Shown here: in pieces, positions 57,239 through 64,000 of the stretch | How the letters are laid out: each line of letters begins with the position of its first letter | Numbering within the stretch: position 1 is the stretch's first letter | DNA from: Burkholderia pseudomultivorans | Lineage (GTDB): Bacteria; Pseudomonadota; Gammaproteobacteria; Burkholderiales; Burkholderiaceae | NCBI RefSeq assembly: GCF_001718415.1 | Contig: NZ_CP013378.1 | Span: 4,464,001-4,528,000, forward strand | Length of the DNA stretch: 64,000 nucleotides | Direction of reading: 5' to 3' | Notes under the pieces: model-generated | Told to the model about the DNA's origin: nothing | Database searches by the model: none | The model's input: only the letters and a program-made list of their open reading frames with translations | Made by a program: the position numbers and the translations under genes

Positions 57239-58201
57239 ATGGACCTGAACGCGCTGACGCTGCTCGTCGAGATCCTCGACGCGGGCAATCTCAGCAAGGC
57301 CGCGCAGCGGCTCAAGATGAGCCGCGCGAACGTCAGCTACCGGCTGAACCAGCTCGAGCGCTCGATCGGCCAGCAGCTCGTGCGGCGCACGACGCGGCGC
57401 ATCGAGCCGACCGAGATCGGCCTGAAACTGTACGAGCACGGCCGGCGCATCCGCAACGAACTGCTCGCCGCGCAGGAATCGGTGACGACGCTCGGCCAGG
57501 ACCTGCAGGGCCGCGTGCGGCTGTCGGTGCCGAGCGGCTACGGGCAGATGGTGATGTCCGACTGGCTGCTCGCGTTCAAGCGGCTGCATCCGGGCATCGT
57601 GCTCGACGTCGTGTTCGAGAACCGCGTCGAGGACCTGATGCGCGACGAGATCGACATCGCGGTGCGCGTGATGCCCGAGCCGCCGCCGAACCTCGTCGCG
57701 CGCGACATGGGCGCGGTGCGCTACGTCGCGTGCGCGTCGGCCGCCTACGCGGCCGAGCACGGGATGCCGGCGAGCCTCGACGCGCTGTCGGCCGGGCCGG
57801 TCGTCACCGCGACGGTGATGGGGCGGCAGTTGCGGATCGCCGCGTATCTCGGCGACGAGCGCCACGAGGTGCTGCTCGAACCGACGCTCGTCTCGGAGAA
57901 CTTCCTGTTCCTGCGGCAGGCGATCCTCGCCGGCATCGGCGTCGGCATCGTGCCCGACTACGTGGTGCACGACGACATGCGGCGCGGCGACATCGTCACG
58001 TCGCTCGACGCGTACCGGCTCAGCATCTTCGGCACGCACATGTACATGCTGTACATGCCGAACCGGCATCACACGCGCGCGACCTCGACCTTCATAGAGT
58101 TCATCCTCGAACAGGCCGGAAAGACCGGCCGGCGCGGGCCGGACGCGATGCGTCAGGGTTTTTTGTCGGATGACAAGCCGCCGGCCGCGCGGCGACAATA
58201 G
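57239..58201 (+). CDS. LysR-family transcriptional regulator
   Basis: A 320-residue LysR regulator. The winged helix-turn-helix is at residues 1-60 (DAGNLSKAAQRLKMSRANVSYRLNQLE) and the periplasmic-binding-protein-like effector domain follows (GRVRLSVPSGYGQM, LVSENFLFLRQAILAGIGVGIVP). It is divergent from the acyl-CoA operon and is its probable regulator, with an intermediate or acyl-CoA as inducer. The ligand is unknown. Confidence 0.93.
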   Translation: MDLNALTLLVEILDAGNLSKAAQRLKMSRANVSYRLNQLERSIGQQLVRRTTRRIEPTEIGLKLYEHGRRIRNELLAAQESVTTLGQDLQGRVRLSVPSGYGQMVMSDWLLAFKRLHPGIVLDVVFENRVEDLMRDEIDIAVRVMPEPPPNLVARDMGAVRYVACASAAYAAEHGMPASLDALSAGPVVTATVMGRQLRIAAYLGDERHEVLLEPTLVSENFLFLRQAILAGIGVGIVPDYVVHDDMRRGDIVTSLDAYRLSIFGTHMYMLYMPNRHHTRATSTFIEFILEQAGKTGRRGPDAMRQGFLSDDKPPAARRQ

Positions 58202-58314
58202 CGCGCCGGGGCGCCCGCGCAGCGCCTGCCGCAGCCGCACGGCCGCTCGCCCGCGCTGACGGCCCGCCGCGGAACACCGCCGCCTCCTTCGAATTCACTG
58301 CTGCCGAGGGTTCC

Positions 58315-60189
58315 ATGTTCGACCGGATTCGTCCGCCTGCGCGTCCCTGGACGCTGATCGCCGCCATCGCGCTCGTCGCGTTCAACGCCGCGTGCACGTC
58401 GCCGTCCGCGCCGCCGTCGGGCGCGGTCGTGCCGGTGGCCGCCTCGGGTCCGGCCGCGCCGCTGCCCGGCTTCCACGCGCCCGAACTGTCGAGCGGCTGG
58501 ACCGACAAGCCGGGCTGGACCGCGCAGCGCGACATGATCGTGGCCGCGAACCCGCTCGCGACGCAGGCCGGCCACGACATGCTGAAGGCCGGCGGCACCG
58601 CGATCGACGCGGCGATCGCGACGCAGATGGTGCTCGCGCTCGTCGAGCCGCAGTCGTCGGGGCTCGGCGGCGGCGCATTCATGCTGTACTTCGACGGCAA
58701 GACGACGCAGGCGTACGACGGCCGCGAAACCGCGCCGGCCGCCGCGACCGATCATCTGTTCTACGGCCCGACCGGCCAGCCGATGAGCTTCTACGAAGGC
58801 GTCGTCGGCGGGCGCTCGGTCGGCACGCCCGGCGTGCTGCGCATGCTGGAGGCCGCGCATCGCGCGCACGGCAAGCTGCCGTGGCGACGGCTGTTCCAGC
58901 CCGCGATCCGGCTCGCCGAGCACGGCTTCACGATCAGCCCGCGGCTCGCGAGGCTGATCGCGAACGACCGGTATCTGGCCAACGATCCGGCCGCGCGCGC
59001 GTACTTCTACAACCAGGACGGCACGCCGAAGGCGGCCGGCACGGTGCTGAAGAACCCGGCGCTCGCGGTCGTGCTGCGGCAGGTCGCCGATCGCGGCGCG
59101 AACGCGTTCTACACGGGCGCGATCGCGCGCGACATCGTCGCGAAGGTGAGGAAGCACCCGACCAATCCGGGCCTGCTGTCGCTGCAGGATCTCGCGCGCT
59201 ACAAGGCGAAGGTGCGCGCGCCGCTGTGCACCGACTACCGGCGCTCGGTGGTGTGCGGGATGCCGCCGCCGTCGTCGGGCGGCCTCGCGATCGCGCAGAT
59301 GCTCGGCATTCTCGAAGCGATGCCCGACTGGCAGCAGATCGGCGCGCAGAAACCGGTGCGCAACGAGGTCGGCTACGAGCCGACGCCGTTCGCCGCGCAC
59401 CTGTTCAGCGAGGCCGGGCGCCTCGCGTATGCGGACCGCGCGCGCTACGTCGCCGATCCCGACTTCGTGCCGCTGCCGGGCGGCAACTGGGCGAGCCTCA
59501 CCGACAAGACCTATCTCGCGCAGCGCGCGCACCTGATCGGCGACACCAGCATGGGCGTCGCGCAGGCCGGCACGCCGCAGGGCGCGACGCTCGCGATGGC
59601 CGACGATCGCAGCCCCGAGCTGCCGTCGACCTCGGACATCGCGATCGTCGACCGCTACGGGCAGGCGCTGTCGATGACGACCAGCGTCGAGGACGCGTTC
59701 GGCTCGCGGCTGATGGTGCGCGGCTTCCTGCTGAACAACCAGCTCACCGACTTCTCGTTCGTGTCGAGCGAGAACGGCCGGCCGGTCGCGAACCGCGTGC
59801 AGCCCGGCAAGCGCCCGCGCTCGGCGATGTCGCCCGAGCTCGTGTTCGACAAGCAGACCCGGCAGGTGACGATGATCGTCGGTTCGGCGGGCGGCCCGGC
59901 GATCATCAACCACGTCGCGAAGGCGCTGATCGGCGTGCTCGACTGGGGGATGACGATGCAGCAGGCGATCGCGCTGCCGAACTTCGGCTCGACCAACGGG
60001 CCAACGCAGCTCGAACGCGGCCGCGTGTCGGACGCGCTCGTCGACGGGCTGAAGGGACGCGGACACAACGTGCAGGTCGTCGAAATGAATTCGGGACTGC
60101 AGGGGATCCAGCGGCTCAACGTGCAGGGGCAGACGGTGTGGTTCGGCGGCTCGGACCCGCGGCGCGAAGGCGTCGCGATGGGGGATTGA
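58315..60189 (+). CDS. ggt: Gamma-glutamyltransferase, lipoprotein type
   Basis: A 624-residue gamma-glutamyltransferase that hydrolyses or transfers the gamma-glutamyl group of glutathione. The N-terminal signal ends in FNAAC, a lipobox with Cys27, so the protein is predicted to be membrane-anchored. The precursor is expected to cleave itself before Thr440 (LPSTSDIAIVD), the new nucleophile; FGSRLMVRGFLLNNQLTDFS and VGSAGGPAIINHVAKAL are core motifs of the small subunit. It is alone between the LysR gene and the convergent tauC. Confidence 0.93.
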   Translation: MFDRIRPPARPWTLIAAIALVAFNAACTSPSAPPSGAVVPVAASGPAAPLPGFHAPELSSGWTDKPGWTAQRDMIVAANPLATQAGHDMLKAGGTAIDAAIATQMVLALVEPQSSGLGGGAFMLYFDGKTTQAYDGRETAPAAATDHLFYGPTGQPMSFYEGVVGGRSVGTPGVLRMLEAAHRAHGKLPWRRLFQPAIRLAEHGFTISPRLARLIANDRYLANDPAARAYFYNQDGTPKAAGTVLKNPALAVVLRQVADRGANAFYTGAIARDIVAKVRKHPTNPGLLSLQDLARYKAKVRAPLCTDYRRSVVCGMPPPSSGGLAIAQMLGILEAMPDWQQIGAQKPVRNEVGYEPTPFAAHLFSEAGRLAYADRARYVADPDFVPLPGGNWASLTDKTYLAQRAHLIGDTSMGVAQAGTPQGATLAMADDRSPELPSTSDIAIVDRYGQALSMTTSVEDAFGSRLMVRGFLLNNQLTDFSFVSSENGRPVANRVQPGKRPRSAMSPELVFDKQTRQVTMIVGSAGGPAIINHVAKALIGVLDWGMTMQQAIALPNFGSTNGPTQLERGRVSDALVDGLKGRGHNVQVVEMNSGLQGIQRLNVQGQTVWFGGSDPRREGVAMGD

Positions 60190-60267
60190 GCGGCGGCAGG
60201 CAGGTCGAACGCTGTCAGGCAGCCGAGCGCCGCATGCGTCGCCGAAAACGGCGCGCCACGCCTGCCG

Positions 60268-61149
60268 TCACCCGCGCCCCTTCCACGGCACCACGCGCCA
60301 CTCGATCCAGCGCATCGCGAGATCGAACAGCCACGCGATGAGGCCGATGATCAGGATCCCCATCACGACGATGTCCGTGCGCAGGAAGCTCGATGCGTTG
60401 AGCACCATCTGCCCGAGCCCGGCCGTCGCGGCGACCATCTCGGCCGCGACGAGCGTCGTCCAGCCGAAGCCGATCGCGATCCGCAGGCCGGTGAGGATCT
60501 CCGGCAGCGCGGCCGGCAGCACGACGTGGCGCACGATCTGCGCGAAGCTGCCGCCGAGCGAATACGCGGCGTTGATCTGCTCGACCGTCGCCGCGCGCAC
60601 GCCGGCGCGCGCGGCCATCGCGATCGGCGCGAAGCAGGCGAGGAAGATCACGACGAGCTTCGCCGTCTCGTCGATGCCGAACCAGATCACGACGAGCGGC
60701 AGATACGCGAGGGGCGGCAGCGGCCGGTAGAACTCCAGCAGCGGATCGAGCACGCCGCGCGCGATGCGGCTCACGCCCATCAGGATGCCGGCCGGCACGC
60801 CGATCGCGGTCGCGAGCACGAACGCGCCGAACACGCGCGCGGCGCTCCACAGCAGATGCTCGGACAACGGCAGCCCGCCCTGGATGCGGCCGTGCCACGC
60901 GTCGACGAAGGCGGTCCAGACAGCTTCCGGCGCGGGCAGGAACAACGGCGGCAGCCACTGCCGGTGCGTCGCGACCCACCACAGCACGGCCAGCGCGGCG
61001 ACCGTCGCTGCGCTCAGCCCTGCCGTGCTTCCCTGCCCCGGCAGCCGGTAGCGGCGCGCGGCGCGTGCCGCGCGCGGCGGCGCGGTGCGATCGTCCTCGG
61101 CGAAACCGGCGGGCGCGCGCTCGGCCGCCCACGAATCCTGCGTGCTCAT
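60268..61149 (-). CDS. tauC: Taurine-type ABC transporter permease (TauC)
   Basis: A 293-residue inner-membrane permease with about six helices after a polar N-terminus of 40 residues. The EAA-like loop reads EQINAAYSLGGSFAQIVRHVVLPAALPEI, typical of the TauC/SsuC group. FYRPLPPLAYLPLVVIWFGID fits TauC well. The start at 61149 (MSTQDSWAAERAP) is 71 bases after the tauB stop. The order tauA-tauB-tauC on one strand makes one importer. Confidence 0.9.
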   Translation of the reverse strand: MSTQDSWAAERAPAGFAEDDRTAPPRAARAARRYRLPGQGSTAGLSAATVAALAVLWWVATHRQWLPPLFLPAPEAVWTAFVDAWHGRIQGGLPLSEHLLWSAARVFGAFVLATAIGVPAGILMGVSRIARGVLDPLLEFYRPLPPLAYLPLVVIWFGIDETAKLVVIFLACFAPIAMAARAGVRAATVEQINAAYSLGGSFAQIVRHVVLPAALPEILTGLRIAIGFGWTTLVAAEMVAATAGLGQMVLNASSFLRTDIVVMGILIIGLIAWLFDLAMRWIEWRVVPWKGRG

Positions 61150-61220
61150 GCTGTCCTGCCTGTGCAAAGTGCTGTTCCGGCCGCGTCCGACGGACACGCC
61201 CTGTCGCGCCAGTTCGCGCA

Positions 61221-63066
<1,846 letters not shown>

Positions 63067-63256
63067 GCGGCTCTCCTTCGGAATGCGGGCATTGCTGCGG
63101 GAGAGCCGACTATAGGAGGTTTGCGCGTGGCGGGAGCGAACTTATCCTGCGAAGCTATCGACGGCGTTTCAGCTTTGCTTTTCACGCTGGATTGGATCAC
63201 ACGTCTGGTCGGATGACGATTGTGGTGCGAATACGCAGCCGGCGGCCGCATCAACG

Positions 63257-63280
63257 AAAAAGCCCGCATCGCTGCGGGCT
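63257..63280 (-). terminator. Terminator downstream of lipA
   Basis: AGCCCGCA/TGCGGGCT (63261-63268 with 63273-63280) with a 4-base loop is followed on the minus strand by TTTT. It lies 44 bases past the lipA stop. The 63067-63323 gap also holds the tauA promoter, in which I see no clear boxes. Confidence 0.8.
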
Positions 63281-63323
63281 TGTTCGGTTGCATGGCTTCA
63301 TGCAGGACGGGAAACGCAGACGC

Positions 63324-64000
63324 TCAAACCACCCCCGCCCCATGCGCCTGCAGATCGGCGTGATAGCTCGAGCGCACCATCGCGCCGACGGCCGCGTGCG
63401 TGAAGCCCATCTTGTACGCCTCTTCCTCGTACATCTTGAACGTATCCGGATGCACGTACGCGCGTACCGGCAGATGGTGCTCCGACGGCTGCAGGTACTG
63501 GCCGATCGTCAGCATGTCCACGTCGTGCGCGCGCAGGTCGCGCATCACCTGCAGGATTTCCTCTTCGGTCTCGCCGAGGCCGACCATCAGGCCCGACTTC
63601 GTCGCGACGTCCGGATGCAGCGCCTTGAAGTCCTTCAAGAGCTTCAGCGAATGCGCATAGTCGGAACCGGGGCGCGCTTCCTTGTACAGGCGCGGCACCG
63701 TTTCGAGGTTGTGGTTCATCACGTCGGGCGGCGCCGCGTTCAGGATCGAGATCGCGCGGTCGAGACGGCCGCGGAAATCCGGCGTCAGGATCTCGATGCG
63801 CGTTTCCGGCGACTGCTCGCGCACTTCGCGGATGCACTCGACGAAGTGGGCCGCGCCGCCGTCGCGCAGGTCGTCGCGGTCGACGCTCGTGATCACCACG
63901 TACTTGAGCTTGAGCGCCGCGATCGTGCGCGCCAGGTTCTTCGGCTCGTCCGCGTCGAGCGGATCGGGGCGGCCGTGGCCGACGTCGCAGAACGGGCAGC
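63324..64000 (-). CDS. lipA: Lipoyl synthase LipA, 3' part
   Basis: About 225 codons of a radical-SAM enzyme that inserts two sulfurs into octanoyl groups to make lipoate; the 5' end lies beyond the window. The visible part begins in the SAM-cluster motif with [15 protein letters not shown] at the window edge. It continues with [38 protein letters not shown] and [12 protein letters not shown]. The C-terminus has the conserved [19 protein letters not shown] followed by [13 protein letters not shown], with the Ser of the auxiliary-cluster RSSY motif. Confidence 0.96.
   Translation of the reverse strand, partial: CPFCDVGHGRPDPLDADEPKNLARTIAALKLKYVVITSVDRDDLRDGGAAHFVECIREVREQSPETRIEILTPDFRGRLDRAISILNAAPPDVMNHNLETVPRLYKEARPGSDYAHSLKLLKDFKALHPDVATKSGLMVGLGETEEEILQVMRDLRAHDVDMLTIGQYLQPSEHHLPVRAYVHPDTFKMYEEEAYKMGFTHAAVGAMVRSSYHADLQAHGAGVV

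Overview
This window is about 64 kb of high-GC chromosomal DNA. It reads as a Burkholderia main-chromosome segment, probably from the B. cepacia complex. That placement rests on GC-rich codon use, betaproteobacterial operons (imuA-imuB-dnaE2; EIIA-Man/ptsH/ptsI next to gshB-gshA; glnK-amtB next to ubiK and comM; an aa3 oxidase cluster with ctaA/ctaB/SURF1) and protein signatures; no database search was run. I see no tRNA, rRNA, insertion sequence, prophage or CRISPR array.

Layout. 1-160: the 5' end of a GntR-family repressor gene, with an operator over its promoter and a second copy of the operator 190 bp upstream. 468-5805: the SOS mutagenesis cassette imuA-imuB-dnaE2, with a consensus LexA box at 5817-5832. 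6028-8897: a three-gene ABC importer of the ABC_sub_bind (DUF534) type. 9226-13495: a four-cysteine secreted protein, an orphan metQ, a chemoreceptor, a YciI-like protein and a SCO copper lipoprotein. 13515-22747: heme A and cytochrome aa3 oxidase biogenesis (ctaB, ctaA, a second SCO-like protein, SURF1, subunit III, Cox11, subunits I and II) with several very small membrane proteins. 22828-28908: a DUF2244 protein, bioC, comF, trmL, a macro-domain protein, gpsA, secB, grxC and a rhodanese. 29044-37789: gpmA, ctpA, moeB, the PTS genes and gshBA. 38032-42365: amtB-glnK behind a sigma-54 promoter, then ubiK and comM. 42366-42697: a non-coding stretch with three DnaA-box-like sequences. 42698-51153: a lipoprotein, a TlpA-like protein, the C4-dicarboxylate system dctA-dctB-dctD with a sigma-54 promoter, and actP-yjcH. 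51267-58201: an acyl-CoA degradation operon (CaiB-type CoA-transferase, two acyl-CoA dehydrogenases, a fused hydratase/dehydrogenase) with a divergent LysR gene. 58315-63066: a gamma-glutamyltransferase lipoprotein and tauABC. 63324-64000: the 3' part of lipA.

How the parts work together. The cox block holds all three core oxidase subunits plus heme A synthesis and copper insertion factors. The dct and gln blocks each pair transport with sensing and have strong sigma-54 promoter matches. The PTS genes lack any membrane EIIC, so they look regulatory. The least explained features are the OmpA-like tail on CoxB, the DnaA-box cluster behind comM, the terminator-like hairpin between ptsH and ptsI, the low-complexity N-terminus of AmtB, and the unassigned acyl-CoA operon.
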